A stretch of 64,000 nucleotides of DNA. Origin: Canna indica. Lineage: Eukaryota > Streptophyta > Magnoliopsida > Zingiberales > Cannaceae. The stretch is taken from assembly GCA_034359265.1 (NCBI GenBank), contig CP136896.1, positions 18,321,501 through 18,385,500 of the forward strand, in the 5' to 3' direction. The translations under genes and the position numbers were made by a program. Positions 20,860 through 32,089 of the stretch are shown in pieces. The notes beneath the pieces were generated by a model. That model worked only from the letters and a program-made list of their open reading frames with translations, was not told where the DNA came from and ran no database searches. Within the stretch, counting starts at the first letter, position 1. Every line of letters starts with the position of its first letter.

Positions 20860-23800
20860 ATTCCTAGTTGCATTCTTAAGGTTGTGAAACTTTCTTCAAC
20901 TAAGGGTTTTGTAAATATATCGGCAAGTTGTTTATCGGTGGATACAAATTCTACCGATATATTTCCCTTAGCTACATTATCCCTAAGAAAATGATGTCTC
21001 AAATCAATATGTTTAGTTCTAGAATGTAAAATGGGATTTTTGGTTAAATTAATTGCACTAGTATTATCACAATGTATAGGTATGCAAGAATACCTAAGTC
21101 CATAGTCTAAAAGGGTTTATTTCATCCAAAGGACTTGCACACAACAACTAGCCGCGACGATGTATTCCGCTTCGATAGTTGAAACCGCAACCGAGTTTTG
21201 TTTCTTTGAGAACTAAGAAACAAGACTCACTCCTAAGAATTGACAACACCCACTAGTGCTTTTTCTATCTATCTTACATCCGGCAAAATCAGCATCCGAA
21301 AAACCGATTTAATCAAACGATGCATGCCATGGATACCATAATCCTAAATCAACCATGCCCTTTAGATATTTTAGGGCAAGATTGAAACCTAGCACATACA
21401 TATACGCTAAACATGATATCAGGTCTACTTGCGGTTAAATAGAGGAGACTACCGATCATACCTCGATATCATTTTTTGTCCACTTTAATGCCCTCTTCAT
21501 CTTTGTCAAGCTTGATGGATGCGCTCATAGGTGTAGGAGCTATCTTGGCTTCATTTATCCCAAACCTTTTGATGAGCTCCTTTGTGTACTTAGCTTGATT
21601 GATGAAGATCCCTTTGTTGGTTTGCTTGATTTGGAGACCAAGCATGAAGGAGAGCTCTCCCATCAGGCTCAGCTCAAATTCATCCTACATGCACTTAGCA
21701 AACCACTCACAAAGTATTTCATTAGTAGCACCAAAAATTATATCATCAACATAGATTTGAACTAGTAGCATGTCATTTTCATGGTGCTTAATGAAAAGTG
21801 AAACATCCGCTTTTCGTATATCAAAACCTTGTTCAATTAAGAAAATAGAAAGTCATTCATATAAAGCCCTAGGGGCTTGTTTTAAACCATATAAAGCCTT
21901 TTTAAGTTTGAAAACATGCTTTGGAAACTCAAAACTTTCAAAACCGGGGGGGGGGGGGGGGGGGTTGTTCAACATAAACTTTTTCATTTATAAAACCATT
22001 TAAAAATGCACTTTTTACATCCATTTGAAAGAGTTTAAAACCATTAAAGCTAGCATATGCTAAAAGCATCCTAATTACTTCTAATCTAGCTACGGGAGCA
22101 TATGTTTCATTATAGTGTATTCCTTCTTGTTGGTTGTACCCTTGTGCTACTAGCCTAGCTTCGTTTCTAATAACTAGTCCTTCTTCATCTAGCTTATTCC
22201 TAAAAATCCACTTGGTTCCAATTATGGTTTGATCACTAGGTCTAGGCACTAAGTTCCATACATCATTTCTATCAAATTGGTTGAGTTCTTCTTGCATAGC
22301 TAATACCCAAAACTCATCTTCTATGACTTCCTTAACATTCTTAGGCTCTATTTGAGAAACAAAAGCTACATATTGGCATAAATTTTTAAGTTTAGAACGT
22401 GTTACCACTCCCGTTGAAGGCTCTCCAATGACTTGGTCAATTGGATGATCTCTTACCAATCGTTATCCCTTAGGGAGAGGTGGTAGAGCTTCTTCTTCTT
22501 CTTCTTCATCTTCAACTTGAGGTTGACTTGAGGATGGAGGTTCTTCATGTTGGGTTTCCTCATTATCTTCATCCTCCTCTTCCTTATCATGAAGTGTGAG
22601 ATCCTCAAGCTCCTCACCTACATTCACAATCTTGACATTTCTTGAAAAATTATTAGTTTCATTGAAAGTAACAAGCATGGATTCTTCAACAATCGTTGTC
22701 CTACAGTTATAAACTCTACAAGCCTTAGAGTTAGTAGAGTAACCTAGGAAAATTCCTTCATCGGATTTAGAGTCAAATTTTCCTAAATTTTCTTTAGTAT
22801 TTAAAATGAAGCATTTACATTCAAAAATATGAAAATACCCCACATTTGGGAATTTACCATTCCAAAGCTCAAAAGGTGTTTTCTTTATTTTTGGTCTTAA
22901 TAAAACTCGATTAAGAACATAACACGAAGTATTTATGGCTTCGGCCCAAAAATATTTAGGCAAATTATTTTCGCATAATATAGTTCTAGCCATTTCTTGT
23001 AAAGTTCTATTCTTCCTCTCAACCATCCCATTTTGTTGAGGGGTCCTAGGGGAAGAAAATGTATGTTGAATACCTAAATCATCACAAAACTTCAAATTTT
23101 TTTTATTTTTAAACTCCCCTCCATTGTCACTCCTAATTTTCAAAATAGAAACTCCTTTTTCATTTGAAACTTTCTATGCAAATTTTTTGAAAAACTCAAA
23201 AATTTCATTTTTCTTAGCCAAAAAGAAAACCCAAGTAAATCTAGAAAAGTCATCAACCAATACAATAGCAATAAAGCTTTCCACCTAGACTAGCTACATC
23301 ACATGGACCAAAAAGATCCATGTGCACAAGCTCAAGAATTCTAGATGTACAAACTTGATTAATACTATGGAATGATGATTTTACTTGCTAACTTAGTTGA
23401 CATGCATCACAAAGCTTATCTTTTTTCACACTTTACCTTAGGTAATCCTTTTACTAGGTCTTTCGTAGATATCTCTTGGATGAGGCTCATGCTAGCATGT
23501 CTTAGCCTTCTATGCCACAACCAAGAGTCATTTGCCAAGGCAACTAGGTATCTAACATGAGGATTAGGTAAGACATTTAATTCTAGGGTGTATACATTTT
23601 CTTGCCTATTTCCTATGAACATGATGTCATTTGAGGGTGTACTTCTAATAATGCATTTAGATGCCTCAAAGATAATTATGTACCCATTATCATATAATTG
23701 GGATATGCTAATCAAATTATGCTTTAAACCATCAACTAACAAAATATTTTTGATACATGGGTAAGGCAGTATACCTATGTCACCAATGCCAACAATCTTA

Positions 23801-25131
23801 CCTTTGACATTGTCTACAAATGTGACATGTCCACCATCTTTACTTGATAGGGTTGCAAATAAATTGATGTCTCCCATCATGTACTTGGAGCAACCGCTAT
23901 CCAATATCCAAGTACTCCTACTTGGTTGAGGATGCTTTTCCATCTACAAAAGGAGAAGAAACTTCCTTAGGTACCCAAATTTCCTTGGGTCCTTGGGTGT
24001 TAGTCAATTTTGGAACCCATGTGAATCTTGTATGTGGGTTCCTTCTTAATGCACAATCTTTTGCCATGTGGCCAAAAATTTTCTCCTAATTGTAATGAAC
24101 TCATCATGCATTTGCTCAAATTCAATTTGTAATTCTTTTTGAGTAAATGAATTTTCACCAAAATTAAATTTTACCTCATCATCCTTTGCCATCAAGCAAA
24201 GGTTTGTTCTTTCACTCCTTGCCTCTTCTTCACTTGATGAGACCTCACTTTCGTCCCATGTAGCCATCATTGCCTTCTTCTTCTTCTTGTACTTTTCTAT
24301 CTTGTGAGGGTTGGAGGTAGTGGCCATCTTTATAAGCGGGCAATCCTTCCTTAGGTGCCCCGTCTTGATGCAATTGTAGCAAGTGTAGCCACTTCTTCCT
24401 TTCCTCATGCCTCCCCTCATGAAGCTCATGAACCTTCTGGCAAGCATTGCCATTTCTTCAAGGTCATCCGTCTCTTCTTCGGATGATCATGACTCTTCGG
24501 CCCGATATAATGCTTTTAAGGCAATGGTCTTGTCTTTAGAAGCATCTTCTTCTTGATATTGCTTCATGTGGGTCTCATGTGTCATGAGAGACCCAATAAG
24601 CTCGGTGATCTTTAGTTTCTCAAATCCTTGGCTTCCATGATGACCGTCACTTTGGATTCCCAAGATTTTGGAAGAGAACGAAGGAGCTTCCTTACCTTCT
24701 CCTCTTCTCTTATTTCCCTGCCAATGTTAGCTAAGCCATTCGTAATATTTTGAAACCTAGCATGCATGGCATCAATAGACTCATGTGAAAGCATTTTAAA
24801 CATTTCATAGTCATGCATGAGTAAATTGATTTTGGATTCCTTTACTTGCGAAGTCCCTTCATGGGTGGTCTCTAGGACCTTCCACACTTCGTATGTGGAC
24901 TTGCATGTAGAGATCCTATTAAATTCATTAATTGATAGGCCGCAATATAGAGTATTAACGGCCTTGGTATTTGCATTAAAGAGCCTAACTTCCTCTTGGT
25001 CCCATTTATCCATGTCCTTATCGGGTTGTTTATTCTCTACTAGGATTATCCTCCATACATCCATGCCTAAGGATTGAAGGAAGCCATTCATGTGGATCTT
25101 CCAATAGGCATAGCTGTTCCCATCAAATAGT
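20860..25131 (-). pseudogene. Copia gag-pol of copy 2, broken and 5'-truncated
   Basis: Same order of domains as copy 1. Gag begins in mid-codon at the 25131 breakpoint, about 35 residues short. A deletion of about 370 bp at 24075-24085 joins the middle of gag to its end and removes the coiled coil and second knuckle. The protease keeps LDSGCS (near 23890). Integrase keeps SDNGGEF and the catalytic Glu in MVERKNR (near 23000-23130), but its N-terminal part is frameshifted. Reverse transcriptase carries a run of 19 G at 21946-21964. A deletion of about 45 bp lies in RNase H near 21370. The stop after gag KDLRN (24612) and the TGA at 21469-21471 are the same lesions as in copy 1. Stops found only in copy 1 gag are intact Trp codons here. 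Confidence 0.9.
21946..21964. repeat. Homopolymer of 19 G inside copia copy 2
   Basis: Copy 1 has only five G at the equivalent position (15151-15155). The run adds a string of Pro codons in one frame and is in a segment that is broken anyway. Confidence 0.9.
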
Positions 25132-25326
25132 GTTTATACTCATTTGAAAATATTAATTGTAGAAAATATTTAATGAATACTAGATTAGGACCTGAATAGA
25201 ACAGTGAGTTTATACTCATTTGAAAATACAAATAGTACGTATTCAAAATTAATATTTTGAATACTGTTTGCATTAGGATAGAATAAACTATGTTTTAAAT
25301 ATTACAAGCCACATTTTAGATCAATA

Positions 25327-25370
25327 TTTTAGGTAAAGTGACCTATATTTTTAGGTCACTTTGCCTAAAA
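25327..25370. repeat. Imperfect inverted repeat (18-bp arms)
   Basis: TTTTAGGTAAAGTGACCT (25327-25344) pairs with 25353-25370 with one mismatch and an 8-bp loop. It could be a collapsed terminal pair of a small transposon or a hairpin-forming transcript segment. Confidence 0.8.
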
Positions 25371-28300
25371 ATTGTTTAATGAGAGATAAATTGCGACAAT
25401 GTTATCTCTCTTATTTGCAACTTTTCAGCAGTTCAATTGTTGGGGAACTAATTGTTTGAGCAATTAGTTGAAGCCTTCTGTTGAGCTCAGAACTTTAAGA
25501 CTAGAGCATCACCTATATTTCCTAAGTGGCAAAATCCTTTCATCCTCTGTTAGCTATTTCTATGCTCTTTCTTTTTCCAACTCTCTCTTATGAAAGAGCA
25601 ATTTTTTTTACTTATTCTGTTTGACCTTCATCTTGTTTCATAGTGAATACATAGAAATATTGAAATGTAATCTTTTTATACTGATTGTGCTATCATAAGT
25701 TCAGTTTTTTTACTTATCTTCCCCATGTTTTATGCACTGAGAGTGATTATACTATCCTGGTTGATGATGACTTGAAATAAGAAGATAAAGGAAACACCAA
25801 GATGATTCTTCTCCCGTACATAAATAAGAACAAGAGCACGTACAGAATAAGAAGATAAAGGAAACACCACAATTATTCTTCTCCGGTACAACATCAAAAA
25901 TCAAAAGGGCAACACATGAACAAGAGCAAGAGCAAGAATAGTTATCAAGGTGGAAGAGGAAGAGGAAGAGAAAGGAAACACCTATTTAGTATATATCCAT
26001 TACATCCATTAATTTACACATGAAATCAAGTAGATAATTAAAGAAGACAATATATTTACACATGAAATCAAGTAGCTACTGGAATTATGAACTACATATA
26101 TAATCAATTGGGAGTTCTGAGATCTAAATTATTTGGTTAATTGCAGATCTAAATTATCTATAAAACAACAAGATCTGGAGGACATGCTATTTGCTTCAGC
26201 ATGAAAGTGTAAGATGGCCCGCAGAATTTGCTTCATTGCTCTTTCAGTTTGCTGAGTATCCTCTGCATTCCATTGTATGGGATCACAACAATGCTTATGA
26301 CTTAATTGTCCATCTATATATCTCTATATATAAGCTTGATGAATAGAGTGAATGAGTCAGGTTGTAGTTGATGTGATGTGATGAGCTTCAATGTAGGAAT
26401 TGGGTATATAAAGAGAACTGCTGTCCTAATTATTCCTGATAGTATGTCTACATTCTTGGAGAGGACAGTTCCAAATTTGTAGGCTGAGAATGATTCAATA
26501 TCAATTAATGTGTGCTGCCAGTTGTGAAAAGATAATATATGTAGAGGATGATAAGTACTTTAATTCTATACTAGCAGCTAAGTGCTATAAAAGATATGCC
26601 TCAAAGAGTAATAGAATTTGCAGTGCTTGGCCTGTAGCTTGAAAAAAAAAACACTCAGAAATCACGCGAAGATAATTAATTGACGGCAATTATCATCAAA
26701 TCTTGATGTATGCCGAGCAATAGAATCAATTTTACATTTTTTATCCGAGTAACAGAATTAATTTACAGTTCTCATTGTACATTAAGAAATCATATTGACA
26801 ACGAGAAACAATTCACAAATAACAGTTTCATTCGTCTCGAGTATAGATTTATATTGAAAACACATTATTCTCTATCACAATTCATCTAAACAATTCACCA
26901 ATTCACCAAAAACAATAGGTGTCCAAAGAAAACTAAATCACATGTATAAGAACAACAAAACTAAATCATATGCATAAGAACAATAAAACTATTGAAAACA
27001 CATTAAAGCAATATCTGGCCCAATAAAAAGGAGGTTGATTTAATGAGAAACCTGTTTTGATCAAATTATTTTTCTCAAAAAGGAGAAGGTAATCTGATGA
27101 TACATTTTGTTTCAAAGGATGATGTAATTGAAGACAAATCTTTTAGGTACTTTGTCACATACAAAGCGATCGTACTTGAGCAACTATTGGTAGATTGGTA
27201 GATAGGTTGTGCCTGCCATAGTTTTTTCAGGATCCATTGTAATTGTGTGAACCCCAATGGATGATGAAGCTGTGTTTTGGATGAAGCTTGATCCATTCCA
27301 AGTATAAAAACATGGGATGCAAATGAGTCAAATGAATAGAACAAGGGGAGAGAATCTTGGCTCATTTGATAAATCTTAAAAATAAAGAAAAAGAAAAAGG
27401 AAAGGATTGTGTTCATGAGAACAACAGAATTAGTTTGGTGTCTTTAGACAACTTAAGGGACAACCATAAGAGTATTCTGACACTTTTTATTTACATAGGA
27501 AACACTATAAGCCTGTCCTCCCCTTCCTGGTGATCTCAACTTTGAACACTAGGCCAAGTGAAATGAATTGATGAGAAAAAAAAATTAGAAAAAAATAATT
27601 CAATGCAAAGCTGTCAATTCAGGTGTCTTTTTTACTCAATATTTTAAGAGCAATAACACAATCTACCATCCAAAAACAATAAACAATACTTAAGACCGCT
27701 AAAATTTATTTAGAAACAAAATAAGTTTCTTAGTGAAATTCTTAGCAAACGTCCGATGCGTAGTGCTAGAACTATGAACAATTCATAGAGGTGAATGGGA
27801 GTATGATCCAAGTTATACAAAGCAAAAAACCAAAATCATCACAAAATAAGCAAGTGAGATCCAAATCAACAGAGAAAGTTTTGAGATTTTCATTTAATCT
27901 TCATTTCTGAACCATCAAAGCAAAAAAAATAATTACCACTAATAGTAACAAAATATAACAAGAATAAAGAAGTTCAAGGTACTTGATTAGAAGGAAACAT
28001 AATATAACGTTTTCTTGTCCGTACACCATGATGTCCATTTAAAGGAATCAGAAACATGGCTTCCAGACAGAAATAACATCTAACTATACATTTCTTATGC
28101 CTCTAGATTTACGGTTTTGCAACACAAACTTGTAGGTGATTTATAAAGAAAAATAAAACAAGTAGGAAAGAAGAAACCTTGAGTGAAGAAAATCGAGCAG
28201 ATTAGCACACAACTTTAATTCTTATAGATTAACACTAAACAATTTTACACAAGAGTAACAAACTACATACATTAACAAGCAGACAAATAAATCTGCCAAA

Positions 28301-28602
28301 TGGTAGCAGACAATCGAGCACATAACTTTACTCGCCTACCAAAGAAAGAATGCAAGACTACTGCCAATAACTTTAAATGCTAAACCCTAAACCCTGTTTA
28401 AGTTAATTTCTACATATAGTGAACTAAATCATCTTTCATTGCTACTGTAACTTTAAATTATCTTAATTAAACTACATATATGAAAAAAATCACCCCCAAA
28501 GAAGTCATTCGCTACTGCCTTATGGGAGATACTTCAAATGCTAGTTTATATAGGTATACTTGTTTAAGAACTTGCTCCATCACTAATCTATCCCCATCAG
28601 AA

Positions 28603-28648
28603 ATTTCATAAGAAAAGAGCACTTAAGGGAGCTCTTTTCTTATGAAAT
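28603..28648. repeat. Perfect inverted repeat (18-bp arms, 10-bp loop)
   Basis: ATTTCATAAGAAAAGAGC at 28603-28620 is matched exactly on the other strand by 28631-28648. The loop is ACTTAAGGGA. No T-run or target duplication defines a function. Confidence 0.85.
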
Positions 28649-28734
28649 CACAATCAAGTAATGAAGTAAGGTTAGAAATGTACAAATAGACTAATTAGGT
28701 TTCAAGTATAAACCCTAGCCATCGGCTAGGGTTT

Positions 28735-29196
28735 TGGATGAGAGAGAGAGAGAGAGAGAGGAGGAGGAGGAGGAGGATACCGGCGGTTGAACAGTCGAGC
28801 AGCGACGAGGCCTGCTTGCGGCGGGCGACGAGCAGTGGGCGGTGGTCCGTGTGCGACGTGCGGTGGCAGAGAGAACAAGTGAGGCGTGCGGTAGAGAGAG
28901 AGGGAGATTGGGTTGAGCAAGGGATCGAAGAGAAAAAAAAGGTTTGGGTGCGTGGGGAATTTAATAATATTTTGCGACGGCACTAATGGTCGCAAATGGT
29001 CGCCAAACCCGTCGCCATATTGCGACAGCACTATAGGCGGTCGCAGTGTCGTGGCTATTTTGCGACGACACTCAATGTGGTCGTAAAATCTATCACCCCC
29101 TTGCTAGTCTGTGACCCCAATGGACGGCGGTCGCAAACCCGTCGCATCTGCGATCGCATATTGAGCCATCGCAAAAAGCTATTTTTTTTAGTAGTG
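28735..29196 (-). mobile_element. CACTA-C terminus (minus orientation)
   Basis: On the minus strand the sequence opens CACTACTAAAAAAAATAGC (29196 downward). Repeated GCGACGG/GGTCGCAA subterminal motifs follow (29175-28966), then a C/T- and CCG-rich leader like that of CACTA-A (28986-28735), ending in (GGA)n and (GA)n. The next three bases (29197-29199, TAA) would be the target duplication. The other end was not found between 25132 and 28734, so the element is truncated or its left end has decayed. It is a different family from CACTA-A/B by its subterminal motif. Confidence 0.7.
28739..28776. repeat. GA/GGA microsatellite
   Basis: A (GA)n run followed by (GGA)n at the edge of the CACTA-C leader; in minus sense it is a CT-rich leader end. 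Confidence 0.85.
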
Positions 29197-31452
29197 TAAT
29201 AATATGCATGGAAATTCCATGAAAATGATACGGTGTATACATTCTTGTTCTTACAGGTTCAGAGTACTTATATACCAAATTGAGTAGAAGAACTAGAAGA
29301 ATAAAATTAAACAACATCAGAGTACATACTGTAAGATAAGAGTACAATAATATGATTGAGTACATATTGTGACTACTTTGTCCTCTTACGACTAATTTGT
29401 CCAAACCACATTAGCTTTTCACTCTGATTACTTAGGTCCCTTTGCATTATTTTACGTTATTTCATATGGTTAAGTCAGATATGAGCACTGCACATGATTG
29501 CATTTTTAAAAGAAACTAGAAAAGTTCATGCGCTTCGCAATGACATCAAGATAATTTTACTCTTTACTCAGTTAGGTCTGATCACCAACCATGCATGGAA
29601 TAATTTTCAAAACAATTTTTTGAAAAAAAGTCCCGCACTTCGTAATGGGATCCACACGATTGTCAGTTAGGTCTGATCACCAACCAGAGAATATTAAGCA
29701 AGAATTATAAATTTTCTATATACATTTACTTGGAGACCACAGTCAACCCATTCTCAAAATTGATTGGCCGAATTTGAATATTGATCAAGATGTAGGCTCT
29801 TTTAGCATTGATGGTCCTTTATCCTTAGATGAGATTCTCTTAGCCATATATAAAATCAGAACCTACAAAATGCAAGGGCTAGATGGTTTTCCCATCAAAC
29901 CTTTTCATAATTACTAGAGTTGAATAAGCAAGGACATCTTGAACATCTTTAACTAGATCTATGACAAGCCCGAGAAATTGCAACATATCAACAACACATT
30001 CATCACTCTAGTTTCCAAACATGAGGGGGCAAATAATGTCAAGGATTTCAAACCAATTAGTCTTGAGAATAGTCTAATTCACATTTTCTCCAAGGTTCTT
30101 GCACATAGAACATCCCCACACATGGAGAAGTAGATATGTAAATATCAAGGCACATTTCCGCCTAGTCACTTGGATTGTTTCTTAAATGTGTGTAAGACAA
30201 TTTGGGCTTGTAATAGACTAAATACGGATGGTTTCTTGATCAATACATATTTTTAGGAAACTTGTGATTATGTGAAGTGGAATTCCATCTCTTATATGTT
30301 TGTTGTGAGGGGTTTCTAGCTCTAGCAGATGAAACTCCTGGATTAAGCAGCTTTTGAATATCGAGTCCACCTTACTCATCAACGGAAGCATGGTCTCCCT
30401 TCCCTCACGAGAGGAGGGTTAGACAAGGAAGCTCCTTATCATTGTACATCTTTAACTTAGCGATCGACAACTCCACAGTAGTCCATAATGGATATGTTGA
30501 AGGAGTTTTGGGACATCTTATTTGTTGTGGTATCACCCACATACTTTTTGTTGATGATTTGATCCTTTGCATCTCAAATAATACTGACAACACCTACTTC
30601 AGAAGGAAACCTCAATAAGACCTATCTAGTTCATTTATTGGGTAACAAGAACTTATCTCATACTATGAATAGTAGCAAAACTGTCCTGAATATTTTCTCT
30701 TCATGTTCTTTTGCACATTTAACCTCTTGTGCTTCTTTGTGTAATTTCAGAGCCAATTGATTCATGCATTATCATATGAAGTAGTCGTTTTAATTAGATG
30801 AAATACCAGCTATTAATTAGTTGATGTCCTAAAACAAATATTATGAGTAACAGTATATATGATTTTCATGTTTCTTTTCCAAGATGAATATGAGTAATAT
30901 AGTATATATTTTGGTTGGTTCAATGACCATCATAGAATGTTCAAACACGGCAACCTTGTATGTCGAGTGAAATGAGGAGATCGTGTTACCAGTTTGCCAG
31001 GAAATTTTTGCCCCCAAAGCCTCGATAAACCGATGAATATCTTCTGCAATTATAGAGTCATTTGAGTTATATCAACGCACGAAATCATTCTTTGGTTCAG
31101 TGCCTGAATTAGTAGGGGGTCTCCAAGCTCTCGCATGGCGCATCATTTTTCTCGCAAGAATCCTCCTCTCTAATCCGAGTTCTAAGATTTTTGTGGAGAA
31201 ATCCCTATTTTATGGTACACTACGTTATGTACTTTCTTCTTTGCTTTTTCTTCTAATTTCCGTTGTGATTTTAATCTTTGAACAAGAAATTTTGTTCATC
31301 TGTGTTAACTCATATACAAAGTTCTTCAGTGCCCTGGGCAAGGTCCCAACCCACACCACCTCCTGATTGGGGCAGCACAGGCTTCGGTGCACCGAAGCTT
31401 TTTCCCTTTTAATGGGTAGAAATATATATACTAAAACTATTGGGCTTGGTAG
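29197..31452 (+). repeat. 2.26-kb duplicated block, copy 2
   Basis: Matches 9703-11964 from AATAATATGCATGG to CTATTGGGCT. It begins directly after the CACTA-C terminus and ends where a Tat-like gypsy LTR appears to begin. Copy 1 is interrupted by the copia array at the equivalent end point. Confidence 0.85.
29770..30600 (+). pseudogene. LINE reverse transcriptase remnant (copy 2)
   Basis: Same order of broken RT segments as copy 1, including DEILLAI, GLDGFPIK, VRQGSSLSLYIFN-like and FVDDLILC. It shares most of copy 1's stops, so the gene was already dead when the block was duplicated. Confidence 0.72.
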
Positions 31453-31842
31453 GATTAGACCTAGCAGCGCTCCATCATTCATTCCGAACTAAATCTCGCG
31501 GCCCCGTTTAGGGGGCTCTGTTCAACTACACCCTTGGACATGCACGTCCTTTCTTATCACGAGGGGTATACCATCACAAATCGACCATATCTGAGATTGG
31601 CCTCGACCCATTCTGGGCAACAATCCTAACGAGATTGCCAAGTAGCATTATCACATCCATCTGCAATAAATACAAATATGACATGTCTCAAGTAACCCTA
31701 ATTTACCATTAGCATTACCTCCACCTTGGAGTCCCACTGACTTGAGCATCAGAGTATCTTTTGCAAGTCCCCCCCGGGCATCGAACCAGACAAGGAGAGA
31801 CATCGAACTGGACTGAAATGCCCCAACACTCAAGCAGGAGCA
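31453..31842 (+). repeat. Probable LTR (3' part) of a Tat-like gypsy
   Basis: Contains AATAAATACAAATA (about 31664) followed by GACTTGAGCATCAGAGTATC (31740-31759) and TTTTGCAAGTCCCCC. This is the R-U5 pattern of Tat-lineage gypsy LTRs, and it ends just before a TTTGACGCCCACTGTG primer site. The 5' end of the LTR was not determined. Confidence 0.55.
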
Positions 31843-31862
31843 TTTGACGCCCACTGTGAGGC
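31843..31862 (+). other. Primer-binding site of the Tat-like gypsy
   Basis: TTTGACGCCCACTGTGAGGC differs at a few bases from the TTTGGCGCCCACTGTGGGG site seen on the minus strand at 55143-55159. It marks the LTR/internal boundary. Confidence 0.6.
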
Positions 31863-32089
31863 TGAGTAAAACTGTTGGATTCCGGGGCCAAGCGACCCGA
31901 CAGCGATAATCAACCACAACCTGGTAATGCTGAAACAGCGAGGAGCGACGCTTCGGTACTGGCCAATCCTCCTCTCGAAGATCCTTATCGACGAATAGAC
32001 GATTTGGAGGCTAAAAACTAACAACTAACGGCTCAAGTCAAGATGTTGATGTGATCCTGTGGATAGCCCCCGGCTGACCATGAACGGTG

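Larger units (their letters stand above)
11965..25131 (-). mobile_element. Tandem SIRE-like copia array (LTR-int-LTR-truncated int)
   Basis: Two minus-strand copies of the same Ty1-copia element share a central LTR: LTR1 11965-13413, internal 1 13414-18788, LTR2 18789-20238, internal 2 20239-25131. Internal 2 is cut off inside the start of gag, so the expected third LTR (5' LTR of copy 2) is missing. The SIRE assignment comes from the long gag with CCHC knuckle, coiled coil and second knuckle, from the GPK-x-IWVPK motif, and from the tRNA-iMet primer site. No target duplication can be tested on the right side; the left flanking 5-mer is TGTAG (11960-11964). Confidence 0.9.
25132..28734. other. 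AT-rich sequence without a recognisable gene
   Basis: I see no coding region on either strand. Contents: a 21-bp direct repeat (25132-25152 and 25208-25228) starting at the copia breakpoint; an 18-bp inverted repeat with one mismatch at 25327-25344/25353-25370; a perfect 18-bp inverted repeat at 28603-28620/28631-28648; and a short hairpin CCCTAGCC-ATC-GGCTAGGG near 28713-28731. Part of it could be the body of CACTA-C, which ends at 29196, but no transposase similarity was seen. Confidence 0.5.

Noticed and set aside
28381..28397. CTAAACCCTAAACCCT resembling telomere repeat
   Set aside because: Only two units; such short stretches are common in plant DNA.
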